From contig OZ020248.1 in assembly GCA_963971285.1 (NCBI GenBank), forward strand, positions 19,551,873-19,615,872: a DNA stretch of 64,000 nt. Direction: 5' to 3'. Both the position numbers and the translations under genes were made by a program. The DNA is from Astropecten irregularis. Taxonomy: Eukaryota; Echinodermata; Asteroidea; Paxillosida; Astropectinidae. The first letter of the stretch is position 1. The number at the start of each line of letters is the position of its first letter. Positions 44,751 through 55,682 of this stretch are shown piece after piece. The notes under the pieces are model-generated. The model did no database searches. It saw nothing but the letters and a program-made list of their open reading frames with translations, and was not told the DNA's origin.

Positions 44751-44884
44751 ATGGGAGACTTTGGAGAACCAGTCTTCAAGTCAACAGCACACACGGGTAC
44801 GCATGCGCAAAACAAAGCACGCATGCTCACAATTGTGTGCGTGTGCACTGTTGACTTGAAGACCGGTTCTCCAAAGTCTCCCAT
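44751..44884. mobile_element. MITE, GGGAGAC family, complete copy with TA duplication
   Basis: A 134-bp foldback: ATGGGAGACTTTGGAGAACC at the left and GGTTCTCCAAAGTCTCCCAT at the right, perfectly complementary over 20 bp. TA flanks both sides (44749-44750 and 44885-44886), fitting a TA-target (Tc1/mariner-like) or similar transposase source. It lies at the edge of a hAT coding remnant. Confidence 0.9.
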
Positions 44885-45240
44885 TACCCTGTAGCATTTC
44901 CCTCAACTCATCTCTGGTGTGCTTCACAGAATCTGGACTGGAGTCTGCGTTGACACCGATGTCCACCCACGCCAATCCAAACCTTGGGTCAAGAACAGCA
45001 GCCATCATATACACCTTATCGATGAATGGCTCATTGTGGCTGCCAGCTGAGGGTTCTGTCATCAAACAGTTCTGGAAAATGCCCCTGAACTGTGGGTGAA
45101 GGGATGTCGTGAGGGCATTAATGATGGGCCTGCAGTGTCTGTCACTATCTCTCTTCTTCTTCAGGTGTGAGTTAAGATCCAGCACAGTGGGAAGAACAAA
45201 ACTAATCGTAACCACCTGGTCACCTGCAATTGAAATCACT
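44885..45240 (-). pseudogene. hAT transposase fragment (DPRF motif)
   Basis: Minus strand encodes VTISFVLPTVLDLNSHLKKK and FIDKVYMMAAVLDPRFGLAW then HTRDELREMLQ. The A-LDPRF motif is typical of hAT transposases, with ZBED1/4-like spacing. The reading frame stops being hAT-like exactly at the MITE (44884). A 22-bp direct duplication (tgatttcaattgcaggtgac) near 45227-45262 precedes it. Confidence 0.7.
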
Positions 45241-45495
45241 GGTCACCTGCAATTGAAATCATCCTCCTTCTCTTCCATCATATGCTGGAGAGCATAACCC
45301 TGACTGACTGACACGCTTTCCTCATCCACCATTGCAGCTATCTTGGTGCAAAGAGAAATACACTCTTAATAAAATCCACTACGAAGTTTCCATGAACCCA
45401 CTTACTTGAAATATTCTCGCCTTGGGCCTCCACCATCCTGTCCCTCCTCCCCTGCAAATATGATGACTGGTGTGTCAAGGTAGTTGAAGGTATTA

Positions 45496-47513
45496 CACTT
45501 CAAATCTTATTGGTCAAAGTTTATACAACTTTCTTAACCAACGTTGGGTCAAATATCAACTGTTCCGAAAATTGGTCAAACCTTTCACCAACAGGTGTTG
45601 GTCAAAATGACTGCCCAATTATTGGGCAAATATTTTACCAAATTTATTGGTAAAAACTTTGCCCAATAAATGGGTAATAACATTGACCAATTGTTGGGCG
45701 AGTTTTTCAGCACAACGTTGGTTAAACATTGACCAAGACCTAGCCAGCTGTTGGGTAATAGTTGGTTAAAGGCTCTTTCTTTAACATGCAGCAAAATCTG
45801 TCACAAGTAAACACTTTTACACATGTTTTCGTCAATGTTAACATCTATTTTATTCAGGAATTCAACAACTTTTCTGTCATTTTAACATACAATGTAACTT
45901 TTCCATGCAAAACTATCCTGGATAACTTGGCCATCCAAATTCTGCTGCTTCAAATATACAATCAAATTGAAAAACAGGTTTTTTTTTCAACATAAAACTT
46001 ACGTTTTTGTGAAAAAAATGTCAGAAAAGCAGAAATCTGAAAAAAGTAGATAGTGACACATTGAATGAATGGAAATCGTCAATGGGTCTAGGAAACATGA
46101 CTATAAATTTAAACATCATGGTCTCGAATTGCAATAATTAAAAAAAAATGTTTGTTGCACTGTTTCAGTACCATAGGCCAGGTCTACCACATTTTCCACG
46201 TTTTGACAGGCACTGTTTATATGTACAATGTACAATGCGGCAATCACAGTGATTTAAGGTCATGGGCGAAAATCCAGTGGGTCATCCCGTCAAAATAAAT
46301 CCTAACGCCTTGAAGGATGGAACATGTTGCAAATGTCTTAAATGGTAGTTCATGTCAAGAACATACTAGTTTGTAGCATACACAATACAGCTTGTAGCAT
46401 GTCCAGCACTGGAATGACTTGCTTCTCCACTATGATGAAAGACTGTGCATGAGAGACGGAGCTTGGATTCCCGGCTGCAGACGTTTGCCCTGGCTTTATG
46501 TCAGCTAGAAAGGCTGGCATGTGTCTATCCTGAAATTGAAAAACCAAAAATTGATCAATAAGTTGATGTGACCATTAGAATAATGCTGAAAGTGCAAATA
46601 ATATGTTTAAAATGTTATTTTCAGCAATAATGTAATTGAGTCAGGAAAAATGTAGACCTCAGTCAGTTTCCTTGTGATTGTAATGATTTGAAACAAAACG
46701 TACTGTAGTAGTAGGCCTAGTACGTAACATACATTGCATGCCCATGGAGGTAGAACCCATGGTATGCCTAATTGTGGGTGGCCTGTAATAATAGGGCCTA
46801 ATTACTGCATACATTATGTACGCATAACGCTTGCATGATCCTGACAAAATTACCAAATGACTGATGTCAGCTACTGTTTTGATATTAGACTGGTGATAGT
46901 TCTACAGTATGCTAAACCAAACTTCATTACCTGAGAACGTTTGAGCGAGGCTTTCAAGGCCCCATTCCCACAGAAGATCTTCAATTTTAACGTCGACGTC
47001 TCCCATGATGTTTCACGTTGGGTCAGATCCACATACAGTGTACACTGCATCCATACGTACATTACATGTAGTGTATTATGTATTAATTGCGCGCGGCCGG
47101 CCCGGCAACTTTGCCCATGGCGTTGGTTAAAAAGTTATGGTGTAATAAACTTGATCCAAGTCCGCCACATAAGATTTTAAGTGATTAACAATAATTAATT
47201 AAATATTACCTAGATCCTTAAAAGCAAGGCAAACTATGGTGATTTATAAAAACAAAGATTGAAATGCACTTTATAAAAGATTGTGCACACGTTACATGCC
47301 AAATTACATGCAATAACGATACAAATGATACATTCGAGCATGGGCAAGTTTATTCTCACGCCGCGAGTTCCGCTTTTACCGTGATAAACAGTAACCAATA
47401 GTTGGTAAACGACGCAAAAATGTATTGGGCAAACAAACGATTTAACCAACATACATCAAGTTTAACCAACAGATGTTTGCCCAACATTTAAATTGACCAA
47501 TAATTTTGCAGTG
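45496..47513. mobile_element. CACTA/EnSpm-type element, 2.0 kb
   Basis: Starts CACTTCAAATCTTATTGGTC and ends with the complement of CACTGCAAAATTATTGGTCA, so both ends carry CACTK and a matching inverted repeat of about 21 bp with one gap. TA flanks both sides (45494-45495 and 47514-47515). Inside each end the words TTGGTCAA, TTGGGCAAA and ACCAACATTT recur many times (45500-45770 and 47385-47500), as in subterminal repeats of CACTA elements. No transposase is present, so it would depend on one supplied in trans; tnp2-type genes in the window are of the right class. It encloses two SAM-related exons. Confidence 0.8.
46350..47006 (-). CDS. Short gene within the CACTA-type element (SAM-like start)
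   Basis: Exon 47006-46931 starts MGDVDVKIEDLLWEWGLESL and ends AQTFS at a CAG|GTAATG donor. It resembles the first helices of a SAM domain. A second exon, 46529-46350 (TTTCAG acceptor), encodes DRHMPAFLADIKPGQTSAAG, SSVSHAQSFIIVEKQVIPVL and stops after MLQTSMFLT. The two exons do not join in phase, so an exon between them is missing or I misplaced a junction. The second exon's segment recurs, in my memory, at the C-terminus of multicopy SAM proteins. Its location inside CACTG ends suggests a captured or passenger gene. Confidence 0.4.
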
Positions 47514-47772
47514 TACTAGCTGTTGCAAGGAGTGTCGAATGCAGTACACGCTTTCTGTTGATAATCATTGTTGTTGTGCCTCCGGTTTTGTTATCCATGT
47601 GTTTATGCAGTATTGCCTTCACTGTTTCATGGGGACTAACACAAAAGGAGAAAGACATGTTTTGCTTCAACATATTACTTGAACAATTGTACATACTAAT
47701 TCACACAGAGTTAACTACAGGGACAAAACACAAATCAAAAAGAATGAATATACTCAAGCATTTTTAAATTAC

Positions 47773-49583
47773 CTCATGCTTGTAACAAGTCTGAAGGTAA
47801 ATTCGAACAGGATGGGTCTTGATAAGTGTCACAAACTCTGAGAAACAAAATGGCATGTTGCCGATAGTCTGTGGCAACTCGTCCCCGCTGAAAGTGGTGA
47901 GTTTTACATCCAGGGAAGTTATCTGCATCTCAGTTGCTTTGCTGATTCCATTAGGGAAGTAGAGATTCAGAAATCGATCCTTAATGTCACTCAGGGAGGC
48001 ATCTCTTGATACGTCTAGTGTCATAGATCCATCTCCACTTCCAGCTGTAACCAACTTTGGTTTCTTTGAGCACGATTGTTGATGCTTCCATCCTGTGTAG
48101 ATTTTCAGAGATTTTGCTTGTGACTTTCCTGTCAATTTCTCTTGCCGTTTGCTTTTCACCATGTTTCTTAGCCTCTGCAAGACTGGCACAGAGCTTGCTT
48201 GCTCTGGAAAAGAACAAATAAAAAAATATAAAATTACAACAGAATCACATGCACACTTATCCTACAAAGACAAGAAAAAGCAATTTCAGTGTCAATTAAA
48301 AACACATTACTGATTTGTAAGTGGATTATTATTTGTAGAGAACAATTAGACTGCATCAGTACGAGGGTAAGCGTTTTTTATAGCTCATCGAAACAAATCA
48401 CAAATGCACACTGTATTTATTTAAGTGATTTACTTTCTCCCTTACTGTCAATGAACTGTTGACTTTTCTGTTTTATCCTGACTCTGTCACCGACCCTGGT
48501 CACTCCAAGCAGTTCAAATTGTGCTTCTGTTAAAGAGGTAGCTTCTCTTGGGGTCACCTAAGGAAGAAGGCAGACACTTAGTAAAAAAATTATACCATAT
48601 TAATGATGCCTAAAATAAATGGCTGTTTGTTGAAACGACTTTGCAACTGTGTTTTTAAATATATTTTATTGTAACTTGTGATTTGTAATCAGCATTTCAT
48701 TAATTTGTTAATATATGATATATTTTTTAGATTCGTTTCTTATTGTAAACCAAATATTGTTTGAGTCTACAACTTTTTATTTGTTGTGGTGTTTAAATAA
48801 ACTATACAGGCCTCAATTAATGAAATAATTAACAAGATACTTTAATTTTCCTCATGACTACATAATGGATGCTGAATTTCTTGGGAACTCTGTTCACGTA
48901 ACGTAAGTAAACTCATTACAGGTATTCTGTTAATCACTCCCGCCTGGTAAGTTTGGACCTGCTTCAGTATGAACACAAAGCTTCCATACGATTCTGGTGT
49001 ATAATCTGAGTCAGGCAGGCATTTATGCATCCTTTTTATTATATCGGATCTAAGAATTGTCTAGAGCTAGGCACTATATTTACAATTCATACTTGTATTA
49101 CGTACATGTACAGTATTTTAAGTTTAGTGTTGGGTAGGCCCATAATGTCTGGCCTGGCAATCATGCATGTGTACGCATTGCATGTTTAATGATGCCTAGA
49201 TTGAAAGCTGAAAAACTTTATTAAATTCTAATAAACTATTCTATATGTGACACTAAATGCCGAGGTCAAAACCTAGGTTTACTGTGGCGATTGTGTAGTT
49301 AAGAACACCCATATTTTTAACGACTTTGACACAAATTGCTCGGCCTGGAAAAAGAATACCAATATAAGAACAGTGTCTCTTATTAATTGTGTTGACATAC
49401 TTACTGTGACATCGTAAAAAACTTATGTGAGCCTTGGAGCTGAAATCTAATGTTCTTTGATAAAAAGGGGATGGGTGTCCTAAACTACACAATCACCTTT
49501 ATTGTAATACTGTGACTTACATGATTTGCAACAAATGTGTCCAACAAATGTTCCAAATCGAGCGCAGTCAAAATGTCGTCCAT
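47773..49583 (-). CDS. SAM-domain protein gene, 5' three exons
   Basis: Exons 49583-49521, 48557-48446 and 48203-47773 have GT-AG junctions (GTAAGT, GTAAGG, GTAATT) and agreeing phases, giving 202 codons without a stop. Exon 1 starts MDDILTALDLEHLLDTFVAN, exon 2 has LTEAQFELLGVTRVGDRVRI; together they make a SAM domain, a protein- or RNA-interaction module. Exon 3 has a basic segment (LRNMVKSKRQEKLTGKSQAK), then IYTGWKH and FLNLYFPNGISKATEMQ, a layout I associate with multicopy invertebrate and fish proteins, some with HECT-like ends. The 3' part is not identified; the CACTA-type element lies 260 bp downstream. Start chosen as the ATG opening the SAM domain. Confidence 0.65.
49284..49500. repeat. 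Small foldback in intron 1 of the SAM gene
   Basis: cgattgtgtagttaagaaca (from about 49288) is complementary to the sequence ending near 49496 (tgtcctaaactacacaatca). The arms are about 26 bp with a few mismatches around a 150-bp middle. It may be a MITE; no target duplication was determined. Confidence 0.5.
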
Positions 49584-49874
49584 TCCGAATTGTATATCAA
49601 GCCTAGCCACGGACGTGCAACAAGCGCGGAAAGCAGACTTGTTTTGGTGGAGAGCGCCACCAAGAGACGGCTTCTTAGAGGTTTGCAGTGGTAAATAATT
49701 ATTTTAAAAAAGTACTCTCCAAAAGGTTTCTAAGTAACGTGAGGCCCATTCAAATAAACATTGAAATATTATGTGAGCTATAAAATATATTTTTTCATTT
49801 AAAATCTAAGCAGGTTAGCCAATATTTTTAAAGCTAGACTAGGCTTTGGGCGAAAACACCTGGACGAGTAAAAT

Positions 49875-50545
49875 AATTTACTCACAGGCACGACAGTTTT
49901 ACTCACAGGCACGACGGTTTTACTCACAGGCACGATAGTTTTACTCACAGGCACGACGGTTTTACTCACAGGCACGACGGTTTTACTCACAGGCACGACG
50001 GTTTTACTCACAGGCACGACGGACCTCCCCACACGCACGACGGACCTGCTTACAGGCACGACGGACCTGCTCACAGGCACGACGGTTTTACTCACAGGCA
50101 CGACGGACTTCCCCACACGCACGACGGAGCTGCTCACAGGCACGACGGTTTTACTCACAGGCACGACGGACCTCCCCACACGCACGACGGAGCTGCTCAC
50201 AGGCACGACGGTTTTACTCACAGGCACGACGGACCTCCCCACACGCACGACGGAGCTGCTCACAGGCACGACGGTTTTACTCACACGCACTACGCTCTGC
50301 TCACAAACACGACGGAGCTGCTCACACGCACAACGGTTTTACTCACAGGCACGACGCTCTGCTCACAAACACGACGGAGCTGCTCACAGGCACGACGGTT
50401 TTACTCACACGCACGACGCTCTGCTCACAAACACGACGGAGCTGCTCACAGGCACAACGGTTTTACTCACACGCACGACGCTCTGCTCACAAACACAACG
50501 CTCTGCTCACACGCACGACGGAGCTCCCCACACGCACGACGATAA
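49875..50545 (-). repeat. 21-bp minisatellite (7-residue periodicity)
   Basis: About 30 copies of ctcacaggcacgacggtttt plus one base, with variants (cctccccacacgcacgacgg, gctgctcacaaacacgacgg). The period is a multiple of three, so the minus strand stays open as VPVSKTV / VRVGRSV / VPVSSSV heptads for 160 residues. Variants cluster in blocks (TTT type at low coordinates, GCTCTGCTC type at high), showing stepwise expansion. Coding status is doubtful: there is no recognised start or partner exon. Confidence 0.85.
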
Positions 50546-50840
50546 CAGATAGGTGTCCTTTATAGTACACCATACCCGCGTGTCTCCGAAATTGTCTTTG
50601 TGCAAAACTTGCATTGTGTACAGTGTTTCCTAGTCCCTTTCCACTACCTGCCATTTCCCTATGGTTCTTAAAACCAAACAGCACCACTGCTGATTTAAAG
50701 GCTTAAATTTTGCAGCTATGATTGTAAGCAAAGTGTCTGTCACTGTTTCTTTGCATGAAATGAGGACTCCGTTGCCGATCACACAGACCCCCTTCAAGTT
50801 ACCATCACTCCACAAAGCTAGCAGGTGTGAGGGCTCCATT
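50487..50840 (-). other. Unrecognised open segments flanking the minisatellite
   Basis: Minus strand 50840-50630 (LALWSDGNLKGVCVIGNGVL) and 50687-50487 (FKNHREMAGSGKGLGNTVHN) are open with protein-like composition and run into the 21-bp array. A short helical, acidic stretch lies at 51118-50924 (AEYERELEEAVKEQKFEEGF). I do not recognise any of them. Confidence 0.25.
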
Positions 50841-51156
50841 TCACTGGTCCTCAGTGAATCTCCTCATCTGGTACATCCTAATATAACAAATAAAATACAC
50901 TACACTTGTCAGGCGAGAAATATTCATGACAGAGGATGGTGACAAGCTGGTAAAGCACAGGGGTGACTAGCACCTTTCCCTCTTCTACCCTCCTGCACCT
51001 TCTTAAATCCCTCTTCAAACTTCTGCTCCTTTACAGCTTCTTCCAACTCTCTCTCGTACTCTGCCACCGTAACCGACATCTCTTCCCATATATCATTCAG
51101 ACCTTCATCCCTTTCCACAAGTGTCCCTCTATCCTTTTTTCTACATATGTCCTCTA

Positions 51157-51400
51157 GGCTGCTTCTGAAGTATAAAGAAGGGTGTGTGCATTTTTTCCAC
51201 GGAAGATGAAAGCGGTTCCATTCCGAAGCTCTAAAAACCGAAACCTAACACTTGCACAGCGAGTATGCATGTACAGCCGAGCGGGGCACACAACGCGTAC
51301 GGCCGGGCGACACAGCTTACAGAACGGCCAACATTATCTCCACCGCATGGTGCACAGGCTGCTTCTGAAGTAAAAAGAAGGGTGTGTGCATTTTTTCCAC
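51157..51400 (+). repeat. 44-bp direct repeat around a 156-bp insert
   Basis: ggctgcttctgaagtataaa plus the following 24 bases (51157-51200) recur with one change at 51357-51400. The 156 bp between them is GC-richer (gagcggggcacacaacgcgt). The repeat is too long to be an ordinary target duplication; recombination or a tandem duplication with loss is more likely. It sits at the end of the protein remnant at 51.4-52.0 kb. Confidence 0.8.
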
Positions 51401-52039
51401 TGGTAGAAATGTCCTTGAGTGATTTCAGGACCCGGTTTGCTTCCTCGGCTAAGTTGATCAAGGTATGTTTTTTGCAATAAAACTGCCCGAATTGACCCAT
51501 ACTTGCCTTCACGTCATCTGGCAATTGTTCCCAGTTTGGTGTGACCTTTGGGAGCAACTCTTCCCTGATAATTTGCAGGCGATCACCAAACTGGGGCATG
51601 GTGGGTCCCTGGTCAGTCATGGCACTTTTGACAGTGCAGAGCATTTCCTCATATAAAGTTTCTGTATTAGTACCTTCAACACATGAGACAGCAACTGCAA
51701 GCTCACAGATTCGATCCTGGTAAGCTTGAACTACTGCCTCTGTGTCTCCTGCTGCCATTTGGGTGAGCCCCATTGACCGCAACGATCCATCAGGGAGGGA
51801 CACTTGCCAGTTTTCTTGTGGTACTTCGTAGTTCTGTCCCCATGTATACAGTTGCTGAGGGTATCTTCGGGACGATTCTCACTCATTGCCAATGCCACCT
51901 CCATATCTGCCAAATGGCTTGCTTCCAGCCGAATTTCTGAAATTGTGCCGATGCTTGGTAATCTGCTTACAGTCTTTTTTGCAAGGGTTTTCAGTACAAT
52001 GCGTATGATTTCGTTTAGTTTACCTGTTGCCACATTCAT
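51401..52039 (-). pseudogene. Uncharacterised transposon-like protein, one frameshift
   Basis: The minus strand from 52039 encodes EIIRIVLKTLAKKTVSRLPS and SHLADMEVALAMSENRPEDT then HGDRTTKYH. After a one-base frame change near 51826 it goes on NWQVSLPDGSLRSMGLTQMA, GTNTETLYEEMLCTVKSAMT and FYCKKHTLINLAEEANRVLK. The GDRTTKYH...DGS.R.MGL core recurs in multicopy proteins (GDGTTK...), possibly a divergent nuclease. Function unknown. Confidence 0.5.
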
Positions 52040-52099
52040 TCAGGTTATTATCATTATAGGACTAGATTGAACATCATGGCTAAAATAATTGTTTGGTTG

Positions 52100-52869
52100 A
52101 ATAAAGTATGATTGTGGAAGGCGTACCTTTGGGTCATTGTCTTTCATGAACCGGTGTCCGTCTGGATAATGCCTGTTCACAAATGGTTTCAACCCCTCCT
52201 CGAGTATTCAGTCGGTATAAAAAGTTCTCTCCATAATCCAGTGGAAAGCGAGGAGCTTTGGCACGCCATGAGATGCCTTCCCAAACATGAACTTTGGTTG
52301 GATGTTTTGCCCGCGGCTTTAGTTTTCTCCGGCCTTTATCGGTAATCTTACGAAATGTTATCCTCGTGGCGTGGCGGTCCATCTGTACAGAGGATTCATC
52401 GCTTAACACAATATCTTTAAAATGTTTTTTGTATCTAAGCATCTTTTTGCATACTCAATGCAGGCAAGGTTATTTTCCAGGCGAATCGGTTGGCAGTATT
52501 TTGCCCCAGTCTTTACCCATCTAAGGCACCTTCTCCACCTCTTAATTATTCTTTAAGGAAAACACTTTCCTTGTGTACACCACGGACTGGCACGGAGATC
52601 AGTTGCCGTTGATTCATCATCATCATCATGTGTTTTCTCGATGATCCGTACATGACAGCGATTCATACGTGGCCTGATTGCCATCTGTCCGCAAGAATAC
52701 CTATTTCCTCAAAACGCTGAATCACTCGAAGGGAATGTAGCCTGTAATGTGCATGTTGTTGTAACGTCTCTTCCTGTGGTAAATCTTTCTCATTTCTAGC
52801 TTTAATAACTCTGTTGACAACAGACTGAAGTAAGTAATTAAATGTGAGATTGGACTGGGTATTTGACAT
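52100..52869 (-). pseudogene. Tc1-like transposase pseudogene
   Basis: Minus strand order: LLQSVVNRVIKARNEKDLPQ (helix-turn-helix region, 52869-52663), then RWVKTGAKYCQPIRLENNLA, then KKHFKDIVLSDESSVQMDRH with KHPTKVHVWEGISWRAKAP (52442-52200), a stop in the next segment, and RHYPDGHRFMKDNDPK. SDES and DND are the first two catalytic acids of Tc1/mariner DDE transposases and are kept; frame changes and stops make it inactive. It ends at a GTACGC, donor-like, site. Terminal repeats were not found. Confidence 0.8.
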
Positions 52870-53031
52870 GTGAGGCCTCCTCCTCCAATTCTACTCTACT
52901 TATAAAGGGATTCCCAAATCTCATCCTTACGCAATGTAACTGGTGGACAATCTTCAAAGAGTACAGCTGTACCATATACTATTGATGAGGGATGGATCCC
53001 TGATGATCTCTTGGGTGAATATCTTAGTCCC

Positions 53032-53322
53032 CTAACAACTGATAATTAATAACTTTACTCTCTGAGATAGCTCCTCTTTTGCCTCTTGATGCGGAAGCGG
53101 GTGATTGGCGTTCGGAGGAAGGGATGATTGGTGTTTGGAAGCTTGGATAGAGACCGGAGATTGGGCATAGCTTGTTGATGCCTGTTGACTCCGGCTTGGT
53201 GATGGATTGGACCCATACATTGTTGTTTGGAACTCTAGGAGGCCGTGGCAGCGGCACACACTTTCCAAAGTCATTTCTCTTCTGTAGTGCTTGTTTCCGA
53301 ACGCTTTTAGACTGTACATCAA
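53032..53322 (-). other. Unrecognised open segment
   Basis: A 96-codon minus-strand stretch (ALKAFGNKHYRREMTLESVC, Ser/Gln/Pro-rich tail). No family recognised. It lies between the Tc1 relic and the DNA polymerase fragment. Confidence 0.2.
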
Positions 53323-53464
53323 TATCTGGGGAAAATGTTAAAAGTTAAAGTTAAAATGAAACTGAAAAAAGGAAAAAAAAAAAGAAAAAAAAAAGAGGTC
53401 AAATGGTCAAACCTAATCATGATCAATCACTTTACTTGTCAGAGTACCAAATTAGCATGTTTTA

Positions 53465-54655
53465 TCACAAGTCCAGATAAGTTGTAGAGACACCATCTTG
53501 ACCAACTCGTCTTTTGGGATACATAAAGGTAAATGCAGCTTTTACCTGTTGATAGGTATACATCCCATCCGGACGCATACAAAAGCCTCTATTCACCCCT
53601 GTGCCGGCCCGTTGGGTTTCAAGTGTCTCTAAGTAGTTCATTTTTGTGATGTCGCTTGTTATTTTGTTGAGTGTTTTTTTGTTGAGTCCCTTACAACTAC
53701 ACTTATCTGACGCACCGAAGCAGTAATACGTCTTGCTACAAAGGGCAACAATCCCATCCCCCTCCCACTGTACCTTGAACAGTCCCGGTGTTCTTTTATC
53801 ATAGGCTCGGTGTGCAGGTGTATCATCCCGTGGAAACCAGTCCCACTTTTCTCGCTGATAGATGTCCCTGAGATGAGGTTTCACGAGGTTGTCCAAATTC
53901 ACAAGGTTGTCAGTATCCATCTCACAGAGCTGGAAGTCCGAAGAGTCTATAAATTTCGTGGGAAAATCATAATAAAATTGTAGCATTTTGAGCTTTGCGT
54001 ATTGATACACCCAATGTGGAGGGGAAGGTTGAGGTGCACAGATTTTTTGTTCAGTTCAACTTCGTAGAGGTGACCCTCCTCTAATGTGTGAAGGGTGCTG
54101 AAATGGGGGTTGTTGATCATTCTGGCTGCTTCCTCGGGGCTTGTGCAAATTTTTACGTTCAAGTGTTTCTCTTGGTTTGTGACAGTTTTTCCATAAGCGG
54201 AATTACCGAGAAGCTTCATGGTATCGGCGATGATGGCTTCAGTCGGATTGACATCCCCTCTCTTCTTGCGTTGCTCACGGCGTCACCGAGACACAAGGAG
54301 ACTCGGCAAACTGCACCACCTGGTAGATGCGAGTTACCTCGAGTCCATGGCTCAGGTACTATCTGAGAAGTGGCGTTGCGAAGAAGAGACGAGATGCATG
54401 CATGCTCCCAATTAAACTGAGGCGTGGGGTTTTCATTATTCCTTCTCGCTCAGCATAGCTTTTCATGTGCTCACCGATGTCTTCCCTGCTAATGACTACA
54501 TTTTTTAAGATTGGCGGCATCTCGGCGAAAAAATCCCTCAGTCGTTCTGGCACCTCCGAATCACACTCCACCAGTCCAAAGATCGAACCATCAATCACGG
54601 TGCTCAATAGTTCTTGCTGAGTCATCCTTCTGCGGTGTTCGTGGGGCATTTTCAA
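53465..54655 (-). pseudogene. Family-B DNA polymerase fragment (Polinton/Maverick-like), inactivated
   Basis: Three minus-strand frames cover the palm and thumb of a protein-primed type family-B DNA polymerase, as carried by Polinton/Maverick elements. The first (54655-54359) ends in a TAG. The second (54219-53947) contains the KLLGNSAYGKT motif (Kx3NSxYG). The third (54010-53465) includes TPGLFKVQWEGDGIVALCSK and the C-terminal part. Breaks are one nonsense codon and two frame changes. In the third frame the metal-binding DTD segment is followed by unrelated residues and is shorter than usual, so a catalytic motif is damaged. No integrase, capsid or terminal repeat was found around it. Confidence 0.75.
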
Positions 54656-54900
54656 CGATTTTCAGCGTTTCGGACGCGGCCTAAGTTAATCGCATTAATC
54701 ATAAATCATAATAGTCATGATAGTACATAAAAGGTTGTTAAAACAATTACAATGGATCAGAAACAATGATAACAAATAATACATATTAGGGTAAGACTCA
54801 TTAGAAATACATTTAAACTGCTGAGGGTCTCCGTCTTCACATTTGCTTGAAATTCAGTCTTATTTTTTGCGACAAGGCTGAATAACCTCTTACAGTCAGC

Positions 54901-55675
54901 ATTGGAGTGAAATATACAGAGAATGACCAGCATCTACTTGGACAAGAGGCTGTATTTGAGCTGCTTATTGCCATATTTTTATTGGCTCATCATGTGTTTC
55001 TGCTCTATCATAGGACAAGAGGCTGTATTTGAGCTGCTTATTGCCATCTTTGTATTGGCTCATCATGTGTTTCTGCTCTATCAGAGGACAAGAGGCTGTA
55101 TTTGAGCTGCTTATTGCCATCTTTTTATTGGCTCATCATGTGTTTCTGCTCTATCAGAGGACAAGAGGCTGTATTTGAGCTGCCTATTGCCATCTTTTCA
55201 TTGGCTCATCATGTGTTTCTGCTCTATCAGAGGACAAGAGGCTGTATTTGAGCTGCCTATTGCCATCTTTTTATTGGCTCATCGTGTGTTTCTGCTCTAT
55301 CAGAGGACAAGAGGCTGTATTTCAGCTGCTTATTGCCATCTTTTTATTGGCTCATCGTGTGTTTCTGCTCTATCAGAGGACAAGAGGCTGTATTTGAGCT
55401 GCTTATTGCCATCTTTGTATTGGCTCATCATGTGTTTCTGCTCTATCAGAGGACAAGAGGCTGTATTTGAGCTGCCTATTGCCATCTTTTTATTGGCTCA
55501 TCATGTGTTTCTGCTCTATCAGAGGACAAGAGGCTGTATTTGAGCTGCCTGTTGACATCTTTTTATTGGCTCATCATGTGTTTCTGCTCTATCAGAGGAC
55601 AAGAGGCTGTATTTCATCTGCTTATTGCCATCTTTTTATTGGCTCATCATGTGTTTCTGCTCTATCACAGCTTGT
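54901..55675 (+). repeat. 73-bp satellite, array 1 (about 10 copies)
   Basis: Unit: aggacaagaggctgtatttg, agctgcttattgccatcttt, ttattggctcatcatgtgtt, tctgctctatcag. It begins after cagagaatgaccagcatcta and ends where the segmental-duplication unique region starts. The same unit forms the larger array at 58533-62110. The plus-strand open frames in it are an effect of repeat composition. Confidence 0.95.
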
Positions 55676-55682
55676 TATGCTT

